From CAVVFX01 sp963777595 (GTDB lineage: Bacteria > Acidobacteriota > Terriglobia > Bryobacterales > Bryobacteraceae): a stretch of DNA of 64,000 bases. How positions within the stretch are numbered: position 1 is the stretch's first letter; every line of letters starts with the position of its first letter. Under the pieces are notes generated by a model that saw only the letters and a list, made by a program, of their open reading frames with translations, was not told the DNA's origin and made no database searches. Position numbers and translations under genes: made by a program. Below are positions 17,014-25,918 of this stretch, one piece after another. Location of the stretch: the NCBI GenBank assembly GCA_963777595.1, contig CAVZRE010000016.1, positions 1 to 64,000 on the forward strand, in the 5' to 3' direction.

Positions 17014-17226
17014 ATGAAGAACACGCTGGCAGTGAAGACGGCCGTCGAAGATCCCGTTTGCGGCATGGAAATGGAGACAGCTAACGCTGCCGGACACACC
17101 GAGCACAACGGAAAAACCCACTATTTCTGCGCAACGGGTTGCAAAGAGAAGTTCGATGCCAATCCGGAGCAGTATACCGGCAAGTCTTCACCGGCACCCA
17201 AGAGCGGCCCTGGCTGCTGCGGCTAA
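17014..17226 (+). CDS. YHS-domain metal-binding protein
   Basis: 70 aa with the YHS signature DPVCGMEM...HNGKTHYFCATGCKEKFDANPEQY, which binds soft metals such as copper, silver or mercury through its Cys residues. A further Cys pair closes the protein (GPGCCG). It is cytosolic, with no signal peptide. It precedes a TolC-like protein and an ABC exporter, so it may deliver or sense the metal that is exported; that link is only positional. A small CCCC-TTC-GGGG hairpin lies just after the stop (17231-17241) but lacks a T tract. Confidence 0.85.
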   Translation: MKNTLAVKTAVEDPVCGMEMETANAAGHTEHNGKTHYFCATGCKEKFDANPEQYTGKSSPAPKSGPGCCG

Positions 17227-17282
17227 ACTTGCCCCTTCGGGGTCATTGTGCACCCAAATCGAAGGCCCCCGGCGATTAGAGA

Positions 17283-18665
17283 ATGTTGCAAAGAAACACG
17301 GTCGGCCACATCTGCGCGGCGCTCGGGCACGACCCTTCGATCGGGACCCCCTCGCCGTCGATCCTTGGATGGCGGCTCATCCATGCAAGCATTTTGTTTT
17401 GTGTTCCCTTGCTTTGTGGACAGCAACCGGACATCGCGATGACGCTGGATGCCGCGCTGGCTTACGCACGGCAGCACAGTCCACGCTTGTCCGCTAAGCG
17501 ACATGGCGTAACAACTGAGGAAGACGCAATGGCAGCCGCGAGAGCAGAGCGCTTGCCTCGTTTCAATTTAGGAGCCGTGGCGCGTGCGTCCAATCAGCCA
17601 TCACAGACGGCGATGGGACTCCCTTTGACGTCACTGGCGGATGTTCCGGAGAACCAGTCATTCCGCAGAGGGCACCTCAATGCGGACGTTATGGCGACCC
17701 TTCCCCTTTATACCGGCGGTAGGATCGGATCGGCCGTGAGCCTCGCGGCAGCCCAACGCGATTTAGCTCAGGCGCGTGTTCGCGACGTTGAGCGCGATTT
17801 GGATTTCGAAGTCACCAACACCTATGCCGGCCTCGTTCAACTGGATCGGGATATCGAAGCGGCGCGGGAGTCTGTCACCGCCCTAACTGAGAGCCGCCGG
17901 GTAGTCGCGCAGATGCTCAACGAAGGAAGAGCAGCGCGCGTCGATCTTCTGAAGGTTGATACGCGTTTGGCAGACGTGCAAGACACGGCCATTGAGTTCA
18001 GAAGCGCACGCGAGATTGAAACGGGACAGTTCAACGCGCTCCTGGGACGTCCGGTCGATACTCCCGTCCTGGTGGAAGCGAGTGTAACGCAGTCCCCGGC
18101 ACAACTCTCCCTGGACCAAATCACTCAGCTCTCGCCCGCGGGGAACATGAAATACCAAGTTGCTCTATCCCAGGTTTCCGTTGCGGAGCGCTCTGTCGCG
18201 GTGGCGAAATCGGAGTTGCGACCGTCGCTTTCTCTTGCCGCCGATTTGCGCGGGATGAGCGCCGACCCCTTCTCTATGTATAAGAGTGGCGCGGTTGCGG
18301 GCGCAGTGTTCAAGTTGCCCCTTTTCGATCGTACGCTAACGAATCGTGTGAACGAGGCAAAGAGCCGCGAATTGGAGCGCAGGGACGAGCTGACACAGGA
18401 GGCCCTCGACGCAGCCCAGCGGGCTCGCACCGGGTACTTGCAGATCCGAAATGCGGAGGAACGAATTCGGGCTACCGAGATGGCGGTCGGTTACGCCCGC
18501 GAAGCGCTCCGCATTGAACAAGAGAAGCAGCGTTATGGAAGGAGCACGATTGAAAATCTACTCGATGCGCAAGCTGCGCTCCTGACTTCGGAAGCCAAAT
18601 ATTATCGCTCCTTGGCCGACTACACGATAGCCACTGCCGCGCTCACACGAGAAACGGGAATTTGA
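17283..18665 (+). CDS. TolC-like outer-membrane efflux protein
   Basis: 460 aa if read from 17283; the true start may be later, just before the hydrophobic segment LIHASILFCVPLLCGQQ, which would act as a signal peptide. The rest has the two-fold repeated helical hairpins of the OEP/TolC family. Typical segments are MTLDAALAYARQHSPRLSA at the start, LPLYTGGRIGSAVSLAAAQRD in the first half, and PLFDRTLTNRVNEAKSRE plus YGRSTIENLLDAQAAL in the second. It forms the outer-membrane channel for the membrane-fusion protein, permease and ATPase encoded next (gap 10 bp to the next gene). Confidence 0.85.
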   Translation: MLQRNTVGHICAALGHDPSIGTPSPSILGWRLIHASILFCVPLLCGQQPDIAMTLDAALAYARQHSPRLSAKRHGVTTEEDAMAAARAERLPRFNLGAVARASNQPSQTAMGLPLTSLADVPENQSFRRGHLNADVMATLPLYTGGRIGSAVSLAAAQRDLAQARVRDVERDLDFEVTNTYAGLVQLDRDIEAARESVTALTESRRVVAQMLNEGRAARVDLLKVDTRLADVQDTAIEFRSAREIETGQFNALLGRPVDTPVLVEASVTQSPAQLSLDQITQLSPAGNMKYQVALSQVSVAERSVAVAKSELRPSLSLAADLRGMSADPFSMYKSGAVAGAVFKLPLFDRTLTNRVNEAKSRELERRDELTQEALDAAQRARTGYLQIRNAEERIRATEMAVGYAREALRIEQEKQRYGRSTIENLLDAQAALLTSEAKYYRSLADYTIATAALTRETGI

Positions 18666-18675
18666 GGAATGACTC

Positions 18676-20106
18676 ATGGATAAAGCGACGCCCGCCACAG
18701 TAATCGATACACCTAAGCCCGCGGCAGTCAATGGCACTGAGAAGCTAGCGCCAGCAAGCGTTAATCCCAGGCCGGAGGCAGCAAGCGACACGGATAACAA
18801 AGCGGAAGAAGGCGGCAAATACAGCATCAGGAAGGTCGGCAAAATCCTGGTGTACGCGCTTTTCGCGGTGGCCGCTCTCTTTTTGGTCAAGTATGAATTT
18901 TTCACTCCTCCGGAAGTAGTCGTAGCACAGGTAAAGCAACAGGATTTCGCCGGCGAAGTACAGGGCACAGGCACCGTGAATGTCGACGTCCTGGCGACTG
19001 TAGGGGCCAAGATCTCGGGTCGCATTGAGCATGTGCTGGTCAATGAGGGTGATTTTGTAAGGGCGGGGCAAGTTGTGGCCACCCTTGAAGACACGGACTT
19101 GCGTCAAGAACTCCAGCGCGCCCAGGACCGTCTGGAAGCAGCGCACATGGCGGAACAAGCGGCCCAGGCGATGGAGCAGTCGACGCGCGCGGTAGAGCAG
19201 TCGGTCCGCGCTACGGCGCAGGCTCGGCGGGCGACGGAAAGCCAGGCAGCACGTGCCTGGGAACGGGAGAAGCATCTGGTTGCGACGGGTGCGGTCAGCC
19301 AGGAAGAGGCGGATCAATACGAGGAGCGCGACCGCACCGCAACTTCCGGGGTAAGCGCAGCGGACGCCGATATCGGAGTTGCACAAGCGCAGATTGGAGC
19401 CGCGAGCGCGAAGATCCGCGCGGCGCATTCCGAGATCGCGGCTGCGGAGGCTGAAGTCCGATTGCAACAGTTCAATCTTTCCGAGACGAACATCTTCACG
19501 TATGTCAGCGGACTCGTCACTGACCGGCCGAAGCGTTCCGGTGACGCGATTGTTTCCGGCGAGACGGTGCTGTCGGTCGCAGACCCGAAAGTGATCCTGG
19601 TGGAGGCTTACGTAGACCAGCGCTTTGCAGGAACAATCAAGGCTGGCCAAACGGCAAGCGTCAACCTGCGAGGCAGGGAAAAAGAGCAGGTTCCCGGTCG
19701 GGTTTATCGAATCCGTCCGCAAGCCGATCCTGCCGCCGAGGAGATGACTGTCGAGATTTTATTCCCCCTCAAGCCGGCCGAGTTGCGTATCGGCCAATGG
19801 GCCGACGTTTACATACAGGTGAGCCAGATGAAGAACGTCCTGGTCGTACCGAAAACGGCGGCGATGACAATGGGTGACGGACTACATGTCGTGGTGGCCG
19901 ATGCTAATAACAGAGTCCGACGGGTGAATGTGGAGGTTCTTGCAACCAGTCCGCGAACCCTTGTGATGGCGATTGCCGGAGACCTCAAGCCCGGCGAGTG
20001 GGTCCTGACCCAACCTATGGGAATCGCGCCGGGAAAGAAAGTACGCACAACCCAGAGCACCGGTGCGGCTTCTAAAGAAAACATGAATCCAGCGATGAAG
20101 ATGTAG
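18676..20106 (+). CDS. Membrane fusion protein (HlyD/MacA-like) of an ABC exporter
   Basis: 476 aa. There is a ~53-residue cytosolic N-terminus and one transmembrane helix (about 57-74, ILVYALFAVAALFLVKY). A lipoyl-type half-motif follows (GAKISGRIEHVLVNEGDFVRAGQVVATL), then a long Ala/Gln/Glu-rich coiled coil (about 150-270). The second lipoyl half (SGLVTDRPKRSGDAIVSGETVL) and a beta-barrel domain follow. This periplasmic adaptor links the inner-membrane permease to the TolC-like channel. It sits in one run with tolC-like, permease and ATPase genes. The substrate is not evident from sequence. Confidence 0.85.
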   Translation: MDKATPATVIDTPKPAAVNGTEKLAPASVNPRPEAASDTDNKAEEGGKYSIRKVGKILVYALFAVAALFLVKYEFFTPPEVVVAQVKQQDFAGEVQGTGTVNVDVLATVGAKISGRIEHVLVNEGDFVRAGQVVATLEDTDLRQELQRAQDRLEAAHMAEQAAQAMEQSTRAVEQSVRATAQARRATESQAARAWEREKHLVATGAVSQEEADQYEERDRTATSGVSAADADIGVAQAQIGAASAKIRAAHSEIAAAEAEVRLQQFNLSETNIFTYVSGLVTDRPKRSGDAIVSGETVLSVADPKVILVEAYVDQRFAGTIKAGQTASVNLRGREKEQVPGRVYRIRPQADPAAEEMTVEILFPLKPAELRIGQWADVYIQVSQMKNVLVVPKTAAMTMGDGLHVVVADANNRVRRVNVEVLATSPRTLVMAIAGDLKPGEWVLTQPMGIAPGKKVRTTQSTGAASKENMNPAMKM

Positions 20107-20116
20107 CGGGAACCCA

Positions 20117-21421
20117 ATGAATCTCGCACTGAAAGACGCCCGCTATCACCTTTTCAAGTTCGTCAGCTCGACGCTTGGTGTCAGTCTCCTCCTGATGGTA
20201 GTGTTTACACTCGGCGGCATTATTCGCGGCGTGATTCTCGACTCCTCAACAGTCATCAGCGCAACCGGCGCCGACCTGTGGGTGGTGCAGAAAGGCTGGC
20301 TTGGCCCCTTCGTTGAAGCATCGAGACTTCCCGAAGACTATTACCATGCCATTCAAGCCATGCATGGCGTCGCAGAGGCCAGTCCCCTCGTTATGGCATG
20401 GGACCATGTCATTCATCCGATGCGCCCGGCGGGCCTGATGATGTTCATGTACAGGAATGCGCGGATAGGAACCCAAACGATGGTCGAACCGCACTGGATC
20501 GACATGGCGGCTGAACTACGGTTCCTTCTGATTGGATACTCGCCGGATCACATCGGCGGTCCGCCGATGATTGTTGCGGGACGGGAGATCCAGGCCAGTC
20601 ACTATGAAATCGTTGCGGATACGAAGACCGGGTTGCAACTCGGCGACGTCATACGCCTACGCGGTTTCGATTACACAGTGGTTGGCCAGACGAAGAACAT
20701 GGTCGGATTCAATGCCGATCCCGTCATTTATGCCCGGCTGGAAGATGCTCAGCATATTCTCTTCGAGCCGGATCCAGATCTATTGCGCAATATTCGGAGG
20801 CGTGCTGGAGGCCAACTGGGAGGGACGGCAGCGGTAGCTCCGATGCCGGCCCAACTCTCGCAGTTGGCCCCACCCGCGCCGCGGGCGTCCGCGATATCGG
20901 AGAATCTACACATCATCAATGCGATCGCGGTGAGGGTCGAGCCCGGAGTTCCCGTCGAAGAAGTCGCAGAAGCGATCGGACACTGGAAACACCTCGAAGT
21001 ATATACAGCGGCGCGGCAAGTCAACATGCAACTCATGGGAGCCAACCGGCTCATCCTCATGCAGTTGTCACTCTTCCGCCTTCTCCTGCTCATTATCGCC
21101 GGAGTCATTATTGGACTTATCACATATACTTTTACGCTGGACAAGATCAAGGACATCGCTGTTCTGAAACTGCTCGGTACGCAAACAGGGCGAATTTACA
21201 GCATGATTATTCAGCAGGCCGTGCTCATGGGACTACTGGGCACCGTGTTGGGGGCCATGCTCGAGTTTGCCAGCGAACCTTACTTCCCCAGGAGAGTTTC
21301 GGCCACGCTCGGAGACACAGGGCAAATGCTCGTTATCATCACAGTCATTTCCATTCTCGCAAGCTTGGTGGCCGTCAGGCGCGCCATGCAGGTCGACCCG
21401 CGGATCGTCCTTGGCACCTAA
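20117..21421 (+). CDS. FtsX/MacB-type ABC transporter permease
   Basis: 434 aa. One N-terminal transmembrane helix (about 16-36, FVSSTLGVSLLLMVVFTLGGI) is followed by a large periplasmic domain (about 45-300) and three C-terminal helices (from LFRLLLLIIAGVIIGLITYTF onward, then QQAVLMGLLGTVLGAML and MLVIITVISILASLVAV). This is the topology of the MacB/FtsX (DevC-like) permeases that work by mechanotransmission rather than transmembrane pumping. Its stop is one base from the ATPase start. It is likely expressed as one transcript with the adaptor and channel. Confidence 0.85.
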   Translation: MNLALKDARYHLFKFVSSTLGVSLLLMVVFTLGGIIRGVILDSSTVISATGADLWVVQKGWLGPFVEASRLPEDYYHAIQAMHGVAEASPLVMAWDHVIHPMRPAGLMMFMYRNARIGTQTMVEPHWIDMAAELRFLLIGYSPDHIGGPPMIVAGREIQASHYEIVADTKTGLQLGDVIRLRGFDYTVVGQTKNMVGFNADPVIYARLEDAQHILFEPDPDLLRNIRRRAGGQLGGTAAVAPMPAQLSQLAPPAPRASAISENLHIINAIAVRVEPGVPVEEVAEAIGHWKHLEVYTAARQVNMQLMGANRLILMQLSLFRLLLLIIAGVIIGLITYTFTLDKIKDIAVLKLLGTQTGRIYSMIIQQAVLMGLLGTVLGAMLEFASEPYFPRRVSATLGDTGQMLVIITVISILASLVAVRRAMQVDPRIVLGT

Positions 21422-21422
21422 T

Positions 21423-22193
21423 ATGGAACGCGCTATCGAAACCAAGAAACTGGTCAAGACTTATGGCGAAGGGCGGACAAAAGTCGAAGCGCTCAAAGCG
21501 ATCGACCTTTCGGTAAATAAGGGCGAGTTGCTCGCTATCATGGGGCCAAGCGGATCGGGAAAGACCACACTCCTGATGATCCTTGGGCTGGTTACCGCAC
21601 CCACCGACGGACAGCTAATACTAGATGGAGACAACATTTACAACGGAAGCGCTCGCGATTTCCAACGGCTGCGCCGCGAGAAGATCGGGTTCATCTTTCA
21701 GTTCTCCAACCTGATTCCATTTCTCACCGCAGAGGAGAATATCGTGTTGCCGATGGATCTGGTTGGTGTTCCTGGCCAAAAATCGCATTCGCGTGCGGCA
21801 GAGTTGCTTGACTATTTGGAAGTAACAGGTCGCGCCCGCGAACTTCCGGAAAAGCTGTCCGGAGGCGAGAGGCAACGTGTGGCCATTGCCCGCGCATTGG
21901 CGAACCGCCCGGCGATGATTCTGGCGGACGAACCTACGGCATCTTTGGATACCGACCGCGGTTTGAGTGTCATGCGACTGTTGCGCAAGGTGAGCACGGA
22001 GCAAGGCACGGCAGTTTTGGTCGTGACTCATGATGAACGGATGATCGGTGAGGTTGACCGCGTACTTCAACTGGTGGATGGCAGCGTAGTCAGCGATGTG
22101 CCGTCGAGGACAGAAACTAGGGCGCGCAACGGGAGGTGGGATGCAACGCCTGATAATAATGAAGACCTGATTATGCCGCGAGTCACGTCATAA
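21423..22193 (+). CDS. ABC transporter ATP-binding protein (LolD/MacB type)
   Basis: 256 aa. Walker A is GPSGSGKTT, the Q-loop lies near IGFIFQFSNLIPFLTAEEN, the signature is LSGGERQRVAIARAL, Walker B is MILADEPTASLD and the H-loop is VVTHDERM. This is the LolD/MacB-like subclass that partners FtsX-type permeases. The ATG at 21423 was chosen because it begins one base after the permease stop and gives the family's usual N-terminus. Its last 11 bp overlap, tail to tail, the 3' end of glgC on the other strand. Confidence 0.9.
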   Translation: MERAIETKKLVKTYGEGRTKVEALKAIDLSVNKGELLAIMGPSGSGKTTLLMILGLVTAPTDGQLILDGDNIYNGSARDFQRLRREKIGFIFQFSNLIPFLTAEENIVLPMDLVGVPGQKSHSRAAELLDYLEVTGRARELPEKLSGGERQRVAIARALANRPAMILADEPTASLDTDRGLSVMRLLRKVSTEQGTAVLVVTHDERMIGEVDRVLQLVDGSVVSDVPSRTETRARNGRWDATPDNNEDLIMPRVTS

Positions 22194-23511
22194 GCGTAGG
22201 GATAGACGAGACATTCGTCGCATTCGCGATGGTCGTCGCGCCCGCCACAACCGGCATGGACTCTTTCTTGGATACTACTACCAGTCCTGAACTTGTCACG
22301 AAATAGCCGGCGAGGCGGTCGGCCTCGGGATCATACCCAATCTCAGAGTTCTCCGGTACAAGAACGCCCTCCTCAATGATGGCGCGGCGTATACGGCTAT
22401 GCCTGCCAACTCTCACATTCTCCAGAAGGATTGAGCTGTCTACCTCACTGAAGCTATCGACCCTCACTCCAGGGGAAAGCACGCTACGGATCACCTTGCC
22501 ACCGGAGATGATACAGCCGTGAGAAATCAGCGAATCGTGGGCGACGCCCATTCGCTGTCCTTCCTGCGCGAATACGAATTTCGCCGGCGGATACGGCGGG
22601 ACAGACGCGCGGATCGGCCATTCCTCATCGTACAGATTGAACACCGGATTCACCGCGACCAGATCCATGTTCGCCTCCCAATAGGAATCGAGGGTTCCTA
22701 CGTCGCGCCAATAACGCACTTCCTTCCGGTTCTCGTCCACGAAGTCGTAGGCGAAGACCCGGCGTCGCCCTCCAATCAGTCGCGGTAGGATGTCTTTACC
22801 GAAATCATGCGTGGATTGAGCATTCTCCGCGTCTTCTCGCAGCGCCTCCAACAGGATCGGTGTCGAGAAAAGGTAGATCCCCATCGACGCGCTACACGCT
22901 TGCGGGTTGAAATGCGAGCGCTCCGGTTGATGGTGCTGCGGCTTCTCTTCAAAGCCGGTGATTTCGCAATCGTCTCCGGAGCGGACGATTCCAAAGCGGA
23001 CGGCATCGCTTGGCGGAACCTGGATGGTCGCTACTGTGGCATCGGCTTCATGCTTGAGGTGCCAGCGAAGCATCTGCTGGTAGTTCATTTTGTAGACGTG
23101 GTCGGCAGAGAGAATCAGGACGAACGGGAGCCCCTGCTCTTCGATGCTCTGAATATTCTGATAAACCGCGTCTGCGGTGCCCAGATACCAGGTTTCGCTA
23201 ACCCTCTTCGTGGGTGGAAGGATGTCTATGAATTCATCGAGCTCTGTCGACAGTATGTTCCAGGTGCGCCGGACGTGTCGATTGAGACTCAGGGCTTTGT
23301 CCTGCGTCAGAATGTTGATCTTTCGTAAGCCGGAATTGACGCAGTTGGAGAGAGGAATATCAATAAGACGGTAGATAGCGCCAAACGTGATCATCGGTTT
23401 GGCATGTTCGCGTGTGAGCGGAAGCATGCGATGGCCGGCCCCGCCCGCCAATAGCATAGTCAGAATGGGAGGTGAGCCCTGCGGTGAACGTTCTTTGTGC
23501 GGTGACTGCAT
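22183..23511 (-). CDS. glgC: Glucose-1-phosphate adenylyltransferase
   Basis: 442 aa. The enzyme makes ADP-glucose from ATP and glucose-1-phosphate, the committed step of bacterial glycogen synthesis. The N-terminal nucleotidyltransferase domain shows LAGGAGHRMLPLTREHAKPM (residues 21-40), then YRLIDIPLSNCVNSGLRKI, LSADHVYKM and GFEEKP. The last ~130 residues have the hexapeptide repeats of a left-handed beta helix. The motif GGAGHRM differs slightly from the usual GGxGxRL. No glycogen synthase gene is in the window. A palindromic candidate operator lies about 50 bp upstream. Confidence 0.92.
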   Translation of the reverse strand: MQSPHKERSPQGSPPILTMLLAGGAGHRMLPLTREHAKPMITFGAIYRLIDIPLSNCVNSGLRKINILTQDKALSLNRHVRRTWNILSTELDEFIDILPPTKRVSETWYLGTADAVYQNIQSIEEQGLPFVLILSADHVYKMNYQQMLRWHLKHEADATVATIQVPPSDAVRFGIVRSGDDCEITGFEEKPQHHQPERSHFNPQACSASMGIYLFSTPILLEALREDAENAQSTHDFGKDILPRLIGGRRRVFAYDFVDENRKEVRYWRDVGTLDSYWEANMDLVAVNPVFNLYDEEWPIRASVPPYPPAKFVFAQEGQRMGVAHDSLISHGCIISGGKVIRSVLSPGVRVDSFSEVDSSILLENVRVGRHSRIRRAIIEEGVLVPENSEIGYDPEADRLAGYFVTSSGLVVVSKKESMPVVAGATTIANATNVSSIPTLMT

Positions 23512-24028
23512 AGAAGTTAATTTCGCGCCTGGCGGCTGTTCCTTACGTGAGTGGTTGGCTGTATTTCGTCACGTGACCACATGGCGTCAATTGTGTCCCT
23601 AGCCGGCGCGCAAGGGCTTCCCAACGGCCCGAGCCGAGGCCACTTCCCAAGTTGGCTTTCAGGCGCCTGAGGTATCCGACGCTTCCGGCCAACTCCGTAC
23701 ACGTCTTCGTCCGGACGATGTGACGTTCAGTGGTACGACTCGGCGTTGGGAATTCAACTATCAGCATTGGGCCTGCATCGATTGGAAGCAACCAGATATC
23801 AAGTTGCGGGTGGAAGGGCTAGCCACAAACGCTAATCGTCGATATGCCTCCCAGCAACGGTGGGGCCATAGTGGCCCCGCCTGCCTACTTAAGCTCCAGT
23901 CAGCACGGGCGACGAAGTACCTCTTGCTCCCGATACCTCGTGGTTAACACCCTTTTGCCGTGGCCATACATCTGCACTAATGATTGCCTGGAACTGACGG
24001 CGGATGGCCGTAAGGAGACTTGACTTCG
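23512..24028. other. 517-bp intergenic region with the glgC promoter
   Basis: Apart from the palindromic element at 23561-23589 and the ribosome binding site AAGGAGA at about 24012 for the next small gene, nothing recognisable is present. Short open frames here have no family resemblance. Confidence 0.5.
23561..23589. promoter_or_regulatory. Candidate operator GTCACGTGAC-N6-GCGTCA upstream of glgC
   Basis: A perfect 10-bp palindrome (23568-23577) is followed after 6 nt by GCGTCA (23584-23589) and preceded by GTAT. The same arrangement occurs at 49041-49074 and 61232-61265. It is 50-60 bp upstream of the glgC start, in promoter range. A related half site (TTACGTGAG) lies closer to the gene at about 23543. 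Confidence 0.55.
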
Positions 24029-24193
24029 ATGCTCAGATGGATGTTGATGTTTACCACGTTGTTGCTATGGGGAGCCGCGACCGCGGCGATGGGCGGCGGT
24101 ATCGCGCAGACCGCCGCTATCGCTTCAAGCCTGGTGTTTGGATTTTTGCTGGTGGTTTGCGCTTTGACATTCACACTGCGAGGCCGCGCGTGA
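24029..24193 (+). CDS. Small membrane protein similar to DUF1328/UPF0391
   Basis: 54 aa, starting MLRWMLMFTTLLLWGAATAA with two hydrophobic segments and a short basic tail (LRGRA). The start MLRW and the overall hydrophobic pattern match the DUF1328 (YtjA-type) proteins, two-helix membrane peptides of unknown role often found near stress genes. AAGGAGA lies about 10 bp before the ATG. It is followed closely by the stress-type proteins at 24231 and 24815. Confidence 0.65.
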   Translation: MLRWMLMFTTLLLWGAATAAMGGGIAQTAAIASSLVFGFLLVVCALTFTLRGRA

Positions 24194-24230
24194 CCAACAT
24201 GGTCGGCCCAACACTAAGGAGGAGTCTAAA

Positions 24231-24788
24231 ATGAGTAGCAAAAAGACAGCAGTATTCGGCATTTATGCCTCAGTCGTCCACGCAGAACAAGCAGTTGGTC
24301 ACCTGACGCAAGCCGGGTTTCCCAGCAATGACATTTCGGTGTTGGTTCCCGACCAACAAGGTACCAGGGCCTTTGCTTTTGAGAAGGAGACGAAGGCTCC
24401 GGAAGGAACGACAACCGGCGTCACCGCCGGCGGGATAATCGGCGGAGCGCTCGGTGTTCTGGCCGGAATCGGCATGCTGGTCATTCCCGGCGTGGGCCCC
24501 TTCATTGCGGCAGGCCCAATCATGGTCGGACTTGCCGGGCTCGGAGTTGGAGGCGCTGTAGGAGGCCTGATCGGAGCACTGGTCGGGATGGGAATTCCAG
24601 AGTACGAAGCAAAGCGCTACGTCGGACGAATCACCTCCGGCGGCGTACTGTTATCCGTCCACTGTGACACGTCCGAACAGATCGTGAAGGCCAAAGATGT
24701 TCTCAAACATTCCGGCGCAGACGATATCGCAGCTGCCGGCGAGAGCTCAAACCACCTGGTCGCTGCGCAGGCCACTGTGAGTGAGTAA
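24231..24788 (+). CDS. Glycine-rich membrane-associated stress protein (DUF3341/YflT-like)
   Basis: 185 aa. Residues 1-50 (KKTAVFGIYASVVHAEQAVGHL...SNDISVLVPD) form a ferredoxin-like alpha/beta unit of the general-stress-protein type. A Gly/Ala-rich hydrophobic hairpin follows (about 62-125, GGIIGGALGVLAGIGMLVIPG and repeats). The end (GGVLLSVHCDTSEQIVKAKDVLKHSGADDI) closes the alpha/beta fold. Function is unknown. Related proteins are common in stress islands of soil bacteria. A GGAGGAG-type ribosome binding site (about 24219) precedes the ATG. Confidence 0.7.
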   Translation: MSSKKTAVFGIYASVVHAEQAVGHLTQAGFPSNDISVLVPDQQGTRAFAFEKETKAPEGTTTGVTAGGIIGGALGVLAGIGMLVIPGVGPFIAAGPIMVGLAGLGVGGAVGGLIGALVGMGIPEYEAKRYVGRITSGGVLLSVHCDTSEQIVKAKDVLKHSGADDIAAAGESSNHLVAAQATVSE

Positions 24789-24814
24789 TTGACGAGATCC
24801 AACGGGAGTTGAAT

Positions 24815-25054
24815 ATGAAAATAGATAAGGATGATATCAAGCACGGAATCGATGCGGCGGCCGATTTGCTGAAAGACGCCACCGACCACATTTCCGATGA
24901 GAGCCATAAGGCGGCTGAGAAAGCTACTGAGAAGAGAATCGAGCTCACTCGAAAAGCCGGCGAGAAGTTGATCGAAGTTGGTCAAAAGTTGAAGGACTCC
25001 ACAAAGGATTCGATTGCCGTCCAACAGCCCGAGACCCCCGGACCCATCCGGTAG
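24815..25054 (+). CDS. Small charged amphipathic-helix protein
   Basis: 79 aa, almost entirely helical with alternating Lys/Glu/Asp and Ala (IDAAADLLKDATDHISDE, AAEKATEKRIELTRKAGEKL), resembling apolipoprotein- or LEA-like stress peptides. The ATG at 24815 was chosen over a TTG six bases earlier because GGGAG sits at the right distance. It follows the previous gene by 26 bp and is probably co-transcribed. No specific family is recognised. Confidence 0.6.
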   Translation: MKIDKDDIKHGIDAAADLLKDATDHISDESHKAAEKATEKRIELTRKAGEKLIEVGQKLKDSTKDSIAVQQPETPGPIR

Positions 25055-25098
25055 ACCTTAGTTTGAAGGAAACAAACGCCGAAGGAGGAGACTTTCGC

Positions 25099-25450
25099 AA
25101 GGTTTGTCTGGGTGGTTCTGCCGGGGGTCTCGAAGCCTACACGGACATTCTGCGCAGCCTGCCTGCCGATACCGGCATGTGAGCCTGGCCGGCAATGTAT
25201 TCGATCTGCGAACAACGTCCCGGCTGTCCGGTGGCCTAAGGCTATTAACATCTTCCTATGTTCGCTGGCTGAAACTGCTGGACCGCGCGCCATAGCCTTC
25301 ATATTTTCCGGCCTGGACGGTGACATCAGCGCCGCGTTGAGAGCCATCAAGTAGGCTGGAAGATTGACATTGCCGCGTATCGCCGTGGAGACCGGACACA
25401 TAGATTACCTGCTGCCTGCTTCGGAATTGCAGAGACTCTATTGGCTCTAG
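25099..25450 (+). pseudogene. Degraded CheB-type methylesterase remnant
   Basis: Pieces of a chemotaxis-type methylesterase appear in order but in different frames. KVCLGGSAGGLEAYTDILRS is at 25099, with the GxSxGG catalytic Ser motif. AIAFIFSGLDGDISAALRAI ends at about 25354. Then AVETGHIDYLLPASELQRL ends at TAG 25450. Large internal parts are missing and stops intervene, so no functional protein can be made. Confidence 0.6.
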
Positions 25451-25565
25451 CGCACCAACCCATACAGACTGTCGATTCACACTCCGGCTGAAAGAGACTT
25501 TTGAGAGAGCTGCGCCGCCGTGCGGATCACTTACGATTCGCGCTCAGCTGCCGGAGGAAATAAAC

Positions 25566-25748
25566 ATGAATAAAGCCATCGGAGCGATCCTGATTGTGCT
25601 TGGCCTCTTAGGCTTGGTTGGGGCGGTTTCACTTACACGGCCCCTGAGAAGTTAGTCGACATCGGGCCTATTCATGCTACTCGCGAAAAGACCCATGATG
25701 TTCCGCTTCCGCCTATCGCAGGGTACTGGCGCTCATCGGCGGCTGATT
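25566..25748 (+). pseudogene. Small membrane protein gene (DUF3185-like), frameshifted
   Basis: The ATG at 25566, preceded by GGAGG, reads MNKAIGAILIVLGLLGLVG and stops after 29 codons. Another frame continues with GGFTYTAPEKLVDIGPIHAT and REKTHDVPLPPIAG. These match the second half of a common ~70-residue two-helix membrane protein whose last helix is here lost. A one-base change near 25625 explains the break. Confidence 0.5.
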
Positions 25749-25918
25749 AGATCGCGAAGCCATCAGAACCCTGTCCTCCGATCTCCGGCGCAATGTTGTC
25801 ATGTTCTGATCGACGTTTGGCCCCAGGAGTGCACCGTCCGGTCCGCCCCCAGACGGAACCTGCCTGAACCAGGCCGATGCAATTTGGGCTGACGCGAGTT
25901 TGAGAAGAGGAATCACCT

